From: CAXTPV01 sp965276715
GTDB taxonomy: Bacteria; Pseudomonadota; Alphaproteobacteria; Acetobacterales; Acetobacteraceae
Assembly: GCA_965276715.1 (NCBI GenBank)
Contig: OZ255622.1
Location: forward strand, 1,736,001 to 1,800,000
DNA length: 64,000 nucleotides
Reading direction: 5' to 3'
In this document: piece after piece, positions 1 to 9,790 of the stretch
How positions within the stretch are numbered: the first letter of the stretch is position 1
How the letters are laid out: every line of letters starts with the position of its first letter
Translations under genes and position numbers: made by a program
The notes under the pieces: generated by a model
What the model saw: the letters and a program-made list of their open reading frames with translations, nothing else
What the model was told of the DNA's origin: nothing
Databases searched by the model: none

Positions 1-157
1 GCGCGGCACCGGAGCCTACGCGGATCTCCTCGCACAGCGTTTCGCCGCCGCCGTCCGCAAATCCGGCCTGCGGACCGACCGCGACCGTCTGGAGACGAAG
101 TTGTTCTCACGCCCCATGCCCTCCGGTGTGGCCGACCGGCAGCTCGCCCTCTTATGA
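1..157 (+). CDS. C-terminal end of a probable PA0069/SplB-type radical SAM protein (partial)
   Basis: Only the last 51 codons lie in the window; the reading frame begins at base 2 and stops with TGA at 155-157. The tail reads GTGAYADLLAQRFAAAVRK and ends QLALL. From memory, PA0069-family radical SAM proteins (SPL-lyase-like) end with a similar GTGPYADLIAQRF helix and a short QLSLF-like tail. The radical SAM CxxxCxxC motif would be outside the window, so the call rests on the tail alone. The stop runs straight into a GC palindrome (161-192) shared with the convergent gene at 200-682. Confidence 0.5.
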   Translation, partial: RGTGAYADLLAQRFAAAVRKSGLRTDRDRLETKLFSRPMPSGVADRQLALL

Positions 158-160
158 CTG

Positions 161-192
161 CCGGGGGTCCGGGGGCCGGCCTCGGCCCCCGG
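161..192. terminator. GC-rich palindrome, copy A, between convergent genes
   Basis: A 32-base element holds an inverted repeat with arms CCGGGGGCCG and CGGCCCCCGG around a 4-base loop. It lies between the convergent ends at 157 and 200. The identical 32 bases occur inverted at 63495-63526, also between convergent genes, and a variant with a compensatory A-T pair is at 31572-31603. Position and fold suggest a bidirectional transcription stop or a REP-like dispersed element. There is no T-tract. Confidence 0.6.
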
Positions 193-199
193 CTTCCCG

Positions 200-682
200 C
201 TACACCGAGATCTTCTCGTTCTCCCCGCCCGCCGGCGACTGCCCGGTCAGCCGCGCCTTCACATAGCCGTAGGCGTGCAGCATCGTCGAGTTGGGCGCGT
301 CCCAGTATTCCGCCTGCGTCACCTCGACCTTCAGCAGCGCCACGTCCGGATCGTCCTTTCCCTTGGGAAACCAGGTCCGCAGGCTCTCGGCCCAGTGGGC
401 ATCGATCGCCGCCTTGTCGCGCACCAGCGTCGCCTGCCCCGACATCGACACGTAGTTCTGCCGGTCCGGATCGGCATAGCTGACGCCGACCCGTTGGTCC
501 GACCGCACCTCGTCGACCTTGTGCGCGCTCGCGCGGGTGAAGAACCACAGCGTCCCGTCGAACGAGCTCTGGTTCGCCACCATCGGACGGCTGCGGAGCT
601 CGCCCTCGTCGTCGGTCGTCAGCATCGCGAACTTCGTCGCCTTGATCAGCTCCCACAGCTTGGTGGCCTGGTCCTGGTTCAT
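200..682 (-). CDS. Pyridoxamine 5'-phosphate oxidase-fold protein (general stress protein 26 type)
   Basis: 160 residues beginning MNQDQATKLWELIKATKFAML. The start at 682 is preceded by AGGAGG at good spacing; the frame is open further upstream, but that extension has no ribosome site. The features are those of the split-barrel flavin-binding family: TTDDEGELRSRPM near residues 23-35, then LWFFTRASAHKVDEV and a QNYVSMSGQATLV strand. Family members bind FMN, F420 or heme, and many are stress-induced with no defined substrate. The gene is monocistronic and convergent with the preceding radical SAM gene. The specific reaction cannot be told from sequence. Confidence 0.85.
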   Translation of the reverse strand: MNQDQATKLWELIKATKFAMLTTDDEGELRSRPMVANQSSFDGTLWFFTRASAHKVDEVRSDQRVGVSYADPDRQNYVSMSGQATLVRDKAAIDAHWAESLRTWFPKGKDDPDVALLKVEVTQAEYWDAPNSTMLHAYGYVKARLTGQSPAGGENEKISV

Positions 683-921
683 TGCGTCCTCCTGATCCCT
701 GCCTACAGAGGCGGCCGGCGCAAAAAGGTTGCGGCGCATGGCCGCAAATCGATCCGGCGGGAGTTGCGACAACATGAACCCGCGGTCTAACGTTTGTCAT
801 AGCGCAACGACGCTGCGGGTGGACGGCGAGACAAGGCTGCCCTCCCGCCTTGACAAGAACAGCGCGGGGTAGGGCCTCGCCAGCCACGGATGCAGCCTCA
901 AGACGCCAGCGGAGACAGATC

Positions 922-3093
922 TTGGTCAAAACGTCCACAAAGCGGCTCAGGCATGCCTGCGTCGGTGCACTCGCGGGGTTCGCCATCCCCGCGGCCGGCC
1001 ACGCGGCGACGATCACCGGCAACGTCGCCAGTTGGGTTGCGACCGCGGCCAAGGTCGGCACCGCGCCCGACAGCCAGTCGGTGACCATCGCGGTTCACCT
1101 CGCACTCAAGGATGTCGACGGGCTGACCAGCCTGGTCGCCGCGGTTGCCAAGCCGGGCAGTGCCCAATACGGGCGCTATCTCACCCCGGCGCAATTTGCG
1201 GCTCGGTTCGCGCCGGCGGAGGCGGACGTCGCCGCCGTGCGCTCGATGCTGACCAAGGCGGGGATGTCCAACGTCACCGTGGGTCCGCTCGGCGCCTACG
1301 TGTCCGCGACCGCCAGCGTCGCCCAGCTGCGCCAGACCTTTGCCATCAGCCAGGGAATGTATCGCTTCGGCAGCGGCACGATGCGCGCCAACAGGGAGGC
1401 GCCCACCATTCCCGCCTCGCTCGCCGGCAAGGTCCTGTTCATCGAGGGGTTGGACGACACCGGCTCGCTCAGGCAGCCGCAGCACGTCTCGGTGACCGCG
1501 GGCCCGCTCGTGGCGCCCGCCGGCCGCCTCGCCGCCACGACCGCCGCGGTCACGCCGCCGCCGGTCGCCAACTACGTCCCGTCCCCCTACTGCGACCACT
1601 ATATCGGCGACCTCAAGGCGACGCTCAGCACACAACCCGCGCCCTACGCCAAGAGCCTGCCCTGGCTGAACTGCGGCTACACCCCGCAGCAGATCCAGGC
1701 CGCCTATGGACTCGACCCGTTCAACGTCGGGCTCGACGGCGCCGGCATCAAGGTCGCCATCGTCGACGCCTACGCCTCGCCCACGTTGATGACCGACGGC
1801 AACCTCTACGCCGCCAGGCATCACCTGCCGGCGCTGACCAGCGCCAACTTCAAGCAGATCATTCCGGCCGGCATCTACAATGTGCCCGCCGCGCAAGTGA
1901 CCAACGCCTATGGCTGGTGGACCGAGGAGTCGCTCGACGTCGCCTCCGTGCACGGCTCCGCGCCGGGTGCCTCGATCGTCTATGTCGGCTCGACCGACAA
2001 CAACACGTCGCTCACGACCGCGCTGCTCGACACGATCTACCAGCATCGCGCGGACATCATTACCAACAGCTACGGCAACAACGGCGAGGCCGTTCCCGCC
2101 GCCGACATCGCGACGGAGGACCAGGGGTTCATGGCCGCCGCCGCCGAAGGCATCACCGTCCTGTTCAGCTCCGGCGACGACGGCGACCTGTCGCAGATCA
2201 ACGGCGTCGCCAGCGGCTCGTTCGAGGCGACCAGCCCCTACGTCACCGGCGTCGGCGGCACCTCGCTGCTGCTGACGAACGCCTCCGGTGCCAAGACCGA
2301 ATTCGGCTGGGGCACCTACCGCGACTTCCTCGACAACGCCACCGTCAACAGCGGCACCTCGATCACCACCACCGGCCTGACCACCACGACCGGCTTCGGC
2401 CTCACCTACGCCGATTTCGCGTTCTACTCCGGCAGCGGCGGCGGCATCAGCCTCGTCGAGCCGGAGCCCGACTACCAAGCCTCCGTAGTCTCCGCCGCGC
2501 TGGCGACCACGCTCAACGAGGCCGCGGGCTACCAGGTCACGCTGACGCCGCGACGGGTCAGTCCCGATATCGCCGCCGACGCGGATCCCTACACCGGCTA
2601 TCTCTACGGCGAGACCTACACCATCGCCGGCGACGGCCACAGCGACATCGGCTGCGCGAAACAGTCGGCGACGACCGAGTATTGCGAGATCGCCGAGGGC
2701 GGCACCAGCCTCGCCTCGCCGCTCACCGCGGGCATGATCGCGACCGTCGACCAGGTGCGCGGGCTGACCGGCCGTTCGCTGGTCGGCTTCGCCAACCCGT
2801 GGCTGTATGGTTTGAAAACCGGCACGAAGACCAACAGCGCCGGCATCAACCAGATCCTGGCGCCCACGGCTCCGACCGCGGTGCTGCGCGGCTACGTCAA
2901 CAACCCGAACGAGGTCAGGGTGGTGACCATCAACTCGGTCCCGCTCGTCGTCACCGCCGCCCCGTTCCCGCTCGAGGTCTGCGCCAGCACGATCTGCGAA
3001 GGTCTCGACGACGTCTTCAACGTGGTCACACCCGGCTACAACGACGTGACCGGCCTGGGCGTGCCCTACGTGCCCCGGCTCGCCTTCGAGTAA
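922..3093 (+). CDS. Secreted sedolisin (S53 serine-carboxyl peptidase) with pro-kumamolisin domain
   Basis: About 723 residues. No ATG fits; I chose TTG at 922 (GGAGA seven bases upstream), which gives a short basic, hydrophobic signal peptide ending PAAGHA. The alternative TTG at 850 adds 24 residues. An activation domain follows (YGRYLTPAQFAARFAP), then the S53 catalytic domain. WTEESLDVASVHGSAPGA carries the Glu/Asp pair, and GGTSLASPLTAG carries the nucleophilic Ser. VTPGYNDVTGLGVPY near the end matches the family's calcium site. Sedolisins are exported zymogens that self-process and cleave proteins at acid pH. The gene is monocistronic and ends at a strong hairpin. A role in nutrient release from protein in an acidic niche is inference. 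Confidence 0.93.
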   Translation: MVKTSTKRLRHACVGALAGFAIPAAGHAATITGNVASWVATAAKVGTAPDSQSVTIAVHLALKDVDGLTSLVAAVAKPGSAQYGRYLTPAQFAARFAPAEADVAAVRSMLTKAGMSNVTVGPLGAYVSATASVAQLRQTFAISQGMYRFGSGTMRANREAPTIPASLAGKVLFIEGLDDTGSLRQPQHVSVTAGPLVAPAGRLAATTAAVTPPPVANYVPSPYCDHYIGDLKATLSTQPAPYAKSLPWLNCGYTPQQIQAAYGLDPFNVGLDGAGIKVAIVDAYASPTLMTDGNLYAARHHLPALTSANFKQIIPAGIYNVPAAQVTNAYGWWTEESLDVASVHGSAPGASIVYVGSTDNNTSLTTALLDTIYQHRADIITNSYGNNGEAVPAADIATEDQGFMAAAAEGITVLFSSGDDGDLSQINGVASGSFEATSPYVTGVGGTSLLLTNASGAKTEFGWGTYRDFLDNATVNSGTSITTTGLTTTTGFGLTYADFAFYSGSGGGISLVEPEPDYQASVVSAALATTLNEAAGYQVTLTPRRVSPDIAADADPYTGYLYGETYTIAGDGHSDIGCAKQSATTEYCEIAEGGTSLASPLTAGMIATVDQVRGLTGRSLVGFANPWLYGLKTGTKTNSAGINQILAPTAPTAVLRGYVNNPNEVRVVTINSVPLVVTAAPFPLEVCASTICEGLDDVFNVVTPGYNDVTGLGVPYVPRLAFE

Positions 3094-3100
3094 CGCGACA

Positions 3101-3124
3101 CAGGGCCGGCGTCCGCCGGCCCTG
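3101..3124. terminator. Bidirectional hairpin between sedolisin and purF
   Basis: Perfect 10-bp inverted repeat CAGGGCCGGC / GCCGGCCCTG with a GTCC loop, 7 bases after the sedolisin stop and 22 bases before the purF stop on the other strand. It lacks a T-tract but is well placed to stop both transcripts. Confidence 0.65.
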
Positions 3125-3145
3125 ACCGTTCCGCGCGGGGCGGTT

Positions 3146-4624
3146 CTACCGGACCGTTTCCATCTGCTGCGTCCGGCGCGGCGTGCTGTCGGCGGTGTCG
3201 AGCAGCTCGATCGGATACTCGCCGGTAAAGCACGCGTCGCAGAAACCGGGCTTGGCGGCGTCCCGTCCCGGCCGTCCCAGCGCGCGATACAGCCCGTCGA
3301 GCGAAATGAACGCGAGGCTGTCGGCGTCGATCAGCTTGCCCATCTCGCCCACGCTATGGCGCGCCGCCAGCAGCTTGCCGCGCTCCGGCGTGTCGATCCC
3401 GTAGAAGCACGAATGCGTCGTCGGCGGCGACGAGATCCGCATGTGCACCTCCGCCGCCCCCGCCGCGCGCACCATCTCGACGATCTTGCGGCTCGTCGTG
3501 CCGCGCACGATGCTGTCGTCGACCAGCACCACACGCTTGCCCTGCAGCGCGCTCCGGTTGGCCGAGTGCTTGAGCTTGACGCCAAGATGCCTGATCTGGT
3601 CGGTGGGCTCGATGAACGTACGACCCACGTAGTGATTGCGGATGATGCCGAGTTCGAACGGCACCCCGCTTTCGGCGGCGAACCCCATCGCCGACGGCAC
3701 CCCCGAATCCGGCACCGGCACCACGACGTCGGCGTCGACCGCGCTCTCGCGCGCGAGCTCGACGCCGATCCGCTTGCGCGCATCATACACGCCGCGTCCA
3801 TCGAGCACGCTGTCGGGGCGCGCGAAATAGATATACTCGAACACGCAGAACCGCCCTGCCTGCGCGCTGAACGGCTTGATGCTGCGAACGCCCTGATCGT
3901 CGATGATCACGATCTCGCCCGGGTCGACGTCGCGCACGAACTCCGCGTCCACGATGTCGAGCGCGCAGGTCTCGCTCGCCAGCACCCAGGCCCCCGCGCT
4001 GCCCGCCGGCTCGCCCGGGCTGCGGATCCGGCCGAGAATGAGCGGCCGCACGCCCAGCGGGTCGCGCACGCCGATCAGCGCGTCCGACGACAGCGCCACC
4101 AGCGAATAGGCGCCCACCACCTGCTTGAGCGCGTCGATCAGCCGGTCGGTCACCGTCGAATAGAGACTGATCGCGATCAGATGGACGAAGACCTCGCTGT
4201 CGGTGCTCGACTGGAACAGGCAGCCCCGCCTGACCAGTGCCCGCCTGAGCGTCAGCGCGTTGGTGAGGTTGCCGTTGTGCGCGACCGCGAAGCCGCCGAA
4301 CTCGAAATCGGCATATAGCGGCTGCACGTTGCGGATCACCGTATCGCCGGTCGTCGCATACCGGTTGTGGCCGATCGCGGCATGGCCGGGCAGCGACGCG
4401 ATCACCCGCGCGTCGCCGTAATTGTCACCCACCAGCCCGAGCCCCTTGTGCTGGTGGAAGCGCTGGCCGTCGAACGAGACGATGCCGGTCGCCTCCTGGC
4501 CACGATGCTGCAGCGCGTGCAGGCCCAGTGCCGTGATCGCGGCGGCGTCCGATCCCCGCCAGATCCCGAACACGCCGCATTCCTCATGCGGATGGTCGTC
4601 GTCGAGCGCGTTCATGACTGCCAT
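3146..4624 (-). CDS. purF: Amidophosphoribosyltransferase PurF
   Basis: 492 residues. It catalyses the first committed step of purine synthesis: PRPP plus glutamine to phosphoribosylamine. The sequence begins MAVMNALDDDHPHEECGVFG. Cys16 is the expected N-terminal nucleophile after removal of a short propeptide, which makes this the Bacillus-type enzyme. Four cysteines expected to hold its [4Fe-4S] cluster are present (ETCALDI, HSCFYGI and the CDAC pair in the C-terminal FCDACFTGEYP). The PRPP loop reads VVLVDDSIVRGTTSRK. The start at 4624 has GAGGA upstream; the frame stays open further upstream into cvpA, but that part does not resemble PurF. It is the last gene of the mlaE-radA-cvpA-purF run, 14 bases after cvpA. 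Confidence 0.98.
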   Translation of the reverse strand: MAVMNALDDDHPHEECGVFGIWRGSDAAAITALGLHALQHRGQEATGIVSFDGQRFHQHKGLGLVGDNYGDARVIASLPGHAAIGHNRYATTGDTVIRNVQPLYADFEFGGFAVAHNGNLTNALTLRRALVRRGCLFQSSTDSEVFVHLIAISLYSTVTDRLIDALKQVVGAYSLVALSSDALIGVRDPLGVRPLILGRIRSPGEPAGSAGAWVLASETCALDIVDAEFVRDVDPGEIVIIDDQGVRSIKPFSAQAGRFCVFEYIYFARPDSVLDGRGVYDARKRIGVELARESAVDADVVVPVPDSGVPSAMGFAAESGVPFELGIIRNHYVGRTFIEPTDQIRHLGVKLKHSANRSALQGKRVVLVDDSIVRGTTSRKIVEMVRAAGAAEVHMRISSPPTTHSCFYGIDTPERGKLLAARHSVGEMGKLIDADSLAFISLDGLYRALGRPGRDAAKPGFCDACFTGEYPIELLDTADSTPRRTQQMETVR

Positions 4625-4638
4625 TGAACCATCCTCGA

Positions 4639-5175
4639 TCAGATCGTCGTCTTGCCGGCCGGCGTGGCCGACGGCGCGTCGGGCGCCTGCACGTGTGGAC
4701 GCGCGGACGCCGGCACCAGGCTCGCCGCCCAGGCCGCGCCCTCGTAGGCGAGCGGCGTCGCGCGCGCCTGCCTGACCACGGTCGGCCAATCGGGCGGCGG
4801 CGCCGCCAGGCCCGCCAGGACATAGGCCACGATCACGATCGCGGCCCCCCGCAGCACGCCGAACGCCAGCCCCAGCGCCCGGTCGACCCCGCCGAACGGC
4901 GTCGTCCGGACCGCGCGTCCGATCAGGTCGGCCAAGACCGAACAGACGATCAGCAGCACGATGAACCCCAACCCGTAGGACGCGGCATCCGCGATCTGCG
5001 TGTTCTGGATCACGCCCCGCATGGTCGGATCGATCAGTCCGAACAGGTGGATCGCGCCGAACAGGGCGCCCACCCAGGCCGCGAGCCCGAACGCCTCGCG
5101 CGTGAAGCCGCGCGACAGCCCGAACAGCGCGGACAGCGTCAAGATCACGAGGGCCGCGATGTCGACCGGGTTCAT
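4639..5175 (-). CDS. cvpA: CvpA-family membrane protein
   Basis: 178 residues. The N-terminus MNPVDIAALVILTLSALFGL and the following LSRGFTREAFGLAAWVGALFG are the typical first two hydrophobic segments of CvpA. Two further membrane segments follow around GLGFIVLLIVCSVLADLIG and GAAIVIVAYVLAGL. A hydrophilic Pro/Ala tail is probably cytoplasmic. CvpA is an inner-membrane protein linked to colicin V production and envelope stress; its molecular activity is not settled. The cvpA-purF pairing is widely conserved. The start at 5175 was chosen by family N-terminus; its ribosome site (AGGA) is somewhat distant. Confidence 0.93.
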   Translation of the reverse strand: MNPVDIAALVILTLSALFGLSRGFTREAFGLAAWVGALFGAIHLFGLIDPTMRGVIQNTQIADAASYGLGFIVLLIVCSVLADLIGRAVRTTPFGGVDRALGLAFGVLRGAAIVIVAYVLAGLAAPPPDWPTVVRQARATPLAYEGAAWAASLVPASARPHVQAPDAPSATPAGKTTI

Positions 5176-5242
5176 CGCCGGGAAGAATCCTGGTTGGTGG
5201 CGAGCCACTATATCGCGACACCTTCCGTCCGACGAAAGGGCA

Positions 5243-6611
<1,369 letters not shown>

Positions 6612-6622
<11 letters not shown>

Positions 6623-7103
6623 CGCCCGGCCTCGGATCGGGTGTCGCCAGCATCGAGACCTGCGTGCGTGCGCGGGCCGCGCGCATGTCGACCATCAGCG
6701 AGACATGCACCGACCCGCCCTCGAGATGATAAAGCTGCGCCTCGCCCGCCGGCGCCGAACCGACCGGCGAGACCGTGATCGCCCGTCGCTTCATCCCGTC
6801 GGCGAGATCGGCGAGCAACGTTGCCGCATCCACGTCGTCCGCCACCGTGCCGCACATCCCGTCGTCGAACGACAGCAACGCCATGTGGCCGCCTTCCGTG
6901 CTGGCGTCGTAGACAACCCCTGGCCGCGCCAGCAGACGCGACGCCGCGTCCCCCGTCATCGCGGGCCATCCGGCGGCGGCCCGACGTAATCCCGGGGCGT
7001 CGCCCACATGGATCAGGCAGGTGCGGTCGAACAGATCGACCAGGCGGGCGGCCTCGTGCGTCCGGTCCAAGGCCCGGGCGCCCGCTGCCAGCGTCGCGAC
7101 CAT
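6612..7103 (-). CDS. Unknown exported protein between mlaF and radA
   Basis: About 163 residues from ATG at 7103. The frame is open a little further upstream through LNRWLAAC, which would make a better signal peptide, but no ATG, GTG or TTG is there. The N-terminus MVATLAAGARA looks like the end of a signal or lipoprotein-like segment. No family is recognised. The gene lies 20 bases after mlaF and overlaps radA by 11 bases, so it belongs to this operon. Its position after two Mla transporter genes makes an envelope role plausible, but nothing in the sequence proves it. Confidence 0.7.
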
Positions 7104-7123
7104 GCAGGCGGCCAGCCACCGGT

Positions 7124-7909
7124 TCAGCGCCGCAACTCCATCGTGATCGGACCGTCCCGCCGTCCGTGCGTGAACTGGTCGACCACGTCGACCCCGCTGT
7201 CGAGCAGGGAGGAGGCCGGGCCCTCCCAGACGATCCGCCCCCGATACAGCATCGCCGCCCGATCCCCGATCCGCGTCGCACTCGCCATGTCGTGCGTGAT
7301 CGCGATCGCGGTCGAGCCCAGGTGCCGGACCGTGTCGACGATCAGCCCGTCGATCACCGCGCCCATGATCGGGTCGAGCCCGGTCGTCGGCTCGTCGAAC
7401 AGCACGATGTCCGGATTGGCCGCCACCGCGCGCGCGAGGCCGACACGCTTCTGCATGCCGCCCGACAGCTCCGAGGGCGAGAGGTCGCCCACCGACGGCG
7501 CCAGTCCGACCAGGCCCAGCAGCCGGTCCGCCTCGCGCCGCGCCTCGCGTCGGCTCGGCCTGGCCTGGCCTCCCTGTCCGGCCAGCAGGCCGAAGGCGAC
7601 GTTCTCCCAGACCGGCAGGCTGTCGAACAGGGCCGCCGCCTGGAACAGCATCCCCATCCGCGCCCGCGCGGCGCGGCGCTCGCGCGCCGGCATCGTCAGC
7701 AGGTCGCGCCCGTCGATCTCGATCGTCCCGGCATCGGGCTCGATCAGCCCCAGGATGCATTTGATCAGCACCGACTTGCCGGTGCCCGAACCGCCGATCA
7801 CCACCATCGAGGTCTGTCGCGCGATGTCGAGGTCGATCCCGTCCAGCACGATCTTCGGACCGAAGGCCTTGCGCAGGCCCCTGATCCGTATCTTCGGCAT
7901 CACCGTCAT
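7124..7909 (-). CDS. mlaF: Mla-type phospholipid transport ABC ATPase
   Basis: 261 residues. Walker A GGSGTGKS at 39-46, signature LSGGMQKRVGLARAV, Walker B IVLFDEPTTGLDP, and the MlaF-like switch region ending AITHDMASATRIGDR. MlaF powers the MlaE permease, which moves phospholipids between the inner membrane and a periplasmic MCE protein to maintain outer-membrane asymmetry. Its start overlaps the end of mlaE by four bases. No MCE-domain gene (mlaD) follows, and none was seen in the window. Confidence 0.93.
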   Translation of the reverse strand: MTVMPKIRIRGLRKAFGPKIVLDGIDLDIARQTSMVVIGGSGTGKSVLIKCILGLIEPDAGTIEIDGRDLLTMPARERRAARARMGMLFQAAALFDSLPVWENVAFGLLAGQGGQARPSRREARREADRLLGLVGLAPSVGDLSPSELSGGMQKRVGLARAVAANPDIVLFDEPTTGLDPIMGAVIDGLIVDTVRHLGSTAIAITHDMASATRIGDRAAMLYRGRIVWEGPASSLLDSGVDVVDQFTHGRRDGPITMELRR

Positions 7910-8733
7910 TTGCTGAAGAACATCTCCGTCAGCAGATAGTCGAAGGCAAGCACCAGGATCGAGGCCGACACCACGGCCGACGTCGTCGCACTCCCCACGC
8001 CCTCGGCGCCGCCCCGGCTCCTGTAGCCGTAGTAGCAGCCCATCAGCGCCACGATGAAGCCGAACACGCAGGCCTTGGCGAGCCCCACGGTGACGTCCTC
8101 GGTGGTCATGAAGGACATCGTGGCCACCAGGTAGCCGCGCGGCTCGAAACCGAGCAGCCCCACCGACACGATGAAGCCGCCCATCACGCCGAGGATGTCG
8201 GCGACCACGACCAGCAGCGGCAAGGCCAGCAGGCCGGCGATCAGCCGCGGTGTCACCAGGAACTTCATCGGATCGGTCGACAGCGTGCTCAAGGCGTCGA
8301 TCTGGTCGGTCACCCGCATCGTGCCGAGCTCGGCCGCCATCGCCGCACCCACGCGCCCCGCGACCATCAGCCCCGCCAGCACCGGGCCCAGTTCGCGCAC
8401 CACCGACAGCACCACCACACCGGCCGTCGCCGACTGGGCGTTGAAGCGGGCGAAGCCGGTGTAGGATTGCAGCGCGATCACCGCCCCCGAGAAGATCGCG
8501 GTCAGCGCCACGACGGGCAGGCTGAAGAAGGCGAACTCGGCGAACGCCGTTCCGAACGCGCGCGGATAGAAGGGCGGCCGCACCGTGTGCGAAAGCGCGT
8601 CCAGCCCGAACAGCGCGATCCGGCCCACCAGCCGCAGCGCATCGAGCGTGCCGCGCCCGACGGATGCGACCACATCGAGCGGATGCAATCGGAGTCCGGA
8701 TCCGTCGTCAGACACCGACCTGTCTTCTGGCAT
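7906..8733 (-). CDS. mlaE: Mla-type ABC permease
   Basis: 275 residues. A short polar N-terminus is followed by the MlaE core: FFSLPVVALTAIFSGAVIAL, QSYTGFARFNA, VLAGLMVAGRVGAAMAAELG and MRVTDQIDALSTL, matching the family's conserved AAELGTM..TEQIDAL block. Several membrane helices are evident. This is the first gene of the minus-strand operon ending with purF. It diverges from the esterase gene at 8779, leaving only 45 bases for both promoters. Confidence 0.95.
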   Translation of the reverse strand: MPEDRSVSDDGSGLRLHPLDVVASVGRGTLDALRLVGRIALFGLDALSHTVRPPFYPRAFGTAFAEFAFFSLPVVALTAIFSGAVIALQSYTGFARFNAQSATAGVVVLSVVRELGPVLAGLMVAGRVGAAMAAELGTMRVTDQIDALSTLSTDPMKFLVTPRLIAGLLALPLLVVVADILGVMGGFIVSVGLLGFEPRGYLVATMSFMTTEDVTVGLAKACVFGFIVALMGCYYGYRSRGGAEGVGSATTSAVVSASILVLAFDYLLTEMFFSK

Positions 8734-8778
8734 GCGCGTGCCCTACCCTGGCCATCCGTTCACAGCAAGAAGGCGTTC

Positions 8779-9723
8779 ATGACGCTCGACCCGCAGGTCT
8801 CGGCCCTCCTCGCGCTCTTCGCCGCCGACCCGGCCACCCGGCCGATCGAGACCCTCACGCCGGCCGAGGTCAGGGATCGCCTCGTCAAGACCGCGCGCGC
8901 CTTCGCGGGCCGGCCCGAACCGATGGACGCGGTCGAGGACCGCACGATCGCGGGCCCCGCATCCTCGCTGCGGGTCCGGGTCTACACGCCGCCCGGCGGC
9001 GGCGCGGTGCTTCCGGGGATCGTCTTCTTCCACGGCGGCGGCTGGGTCGCCGGCAGCCTCGACAGTCATGACCTGCTGTGCCGCGCGCTGTGCGCCGGAA
9101 GCGGCGCGCGGCTCGTCGCGGTCGATTACCGCCTCGCACCCGAGCATCGCTTTCCGGCCGCCGTGCTCGACGCGATCGCCGCCGCGCAATGGGTCGCCGC
9201 CCATTCGGCCGATCTCGGCATCGATCCCTCCCGTCTCGCGGTCGCGGGCGACTCGGCCGGCGGCAATCTCGCCGCGGTCGTGGCGCAGCACGCGCGCGCC
9301 CACGGCCCTGCTCTCGGCTTCCAGCTGCTGATCTACCCGGTCACCGACACCCGCACCGACACGCCGTCCTATGTCGAGAACGCGCGCGGCTACGCGCTCG
9401 AGCGGGCGGGCATGATGTGGTTCCTCGCGCGTTACGCGCCCGATCCCGACGATGCGCGTGCCGCGCCGCTGCGCGCGGACCTCGCGAACCTGCCGCCCGC
9501 GCTGATCCTGACGGCCGGCCATGATCCGCTGCGCGACGATGGCCGCGCCTACGCGGCGGCGCTCGAGCGGGCGGGCAACGTCGTCACGCTGCGCGATTAC
9601 GAGGGCCTGATCCACGGCTTCGCCACGATGGGCGGCGTCTCGGACGTGAGCCGCGAGGCGGTCGCCGCCGCCGCGCGATCGCTCGGCGACGCGCTGCGTC
9701 GCGCGGACTTGCGTGTTCGTTAG
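8779..9723 (+). CDS. Alpha/beta hydrolase, hormone-sensitive-lipase family esterase
   Basis: 314 residues from MTLDPQVSALLALF. The oxyanion motif HGGGWVAGSLDSHD, nucleophile motif GDSAGGNLAA, acid residue in GHDPLRDDGRAYA and catalytic His in YEGLIHGFATMGG are all present, so the triad is complete. This is bacterial family IV (HSL), whose members hydrolyse short-chain esters. The start has AAGG at good spacing. There is no signal peptide, so it is cytoplasmic. The substrate cannot be predicted. It is followed 67 bases later by the first polysaccharide locus but shows no link to it. Confidence 0.93.
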   Translation: MTLDPQVSALLALFAADPATRPIETLTPAEVRDRLVKTARAFAGRPEPMDAVEDRTIAGPASSLRVRVYTPPGGGAVLPGIVFFHGGGWVAGSLDSHDLLCRALCAGSGARLVAVDYRLAPEHRFPAAVLDAIAAAQWVAAHSADLGIDPSRLAVAGDSAGGNLAAVVAQHARAHGPALGFQLLIYPVTDTRTDTPSYVENARGYALERAGMMWFLARYAPDPDDARAAPLRADLANLPPALILTAGHDPLRDDGRAYAAALERAGNVVTLRDYEGLIHGFATMGGVSDVSREAVAAAARSLGDALRRADLRVR

Positions 9724-9790
9724 TTCAGCCCAATATTGTTAGAAGGATCGCGACTCTCGTTGTAACACGGCGTCCGGATCGGGGAATGCG

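Noticed and set aside
4625..5221. PurF as a 691-residue fusion protein extending upstream
   Set aside because: The extra part overlaps cvpA in another frame and is low-complexity. The ribosome site and family N-terminus fix the start at 4624.
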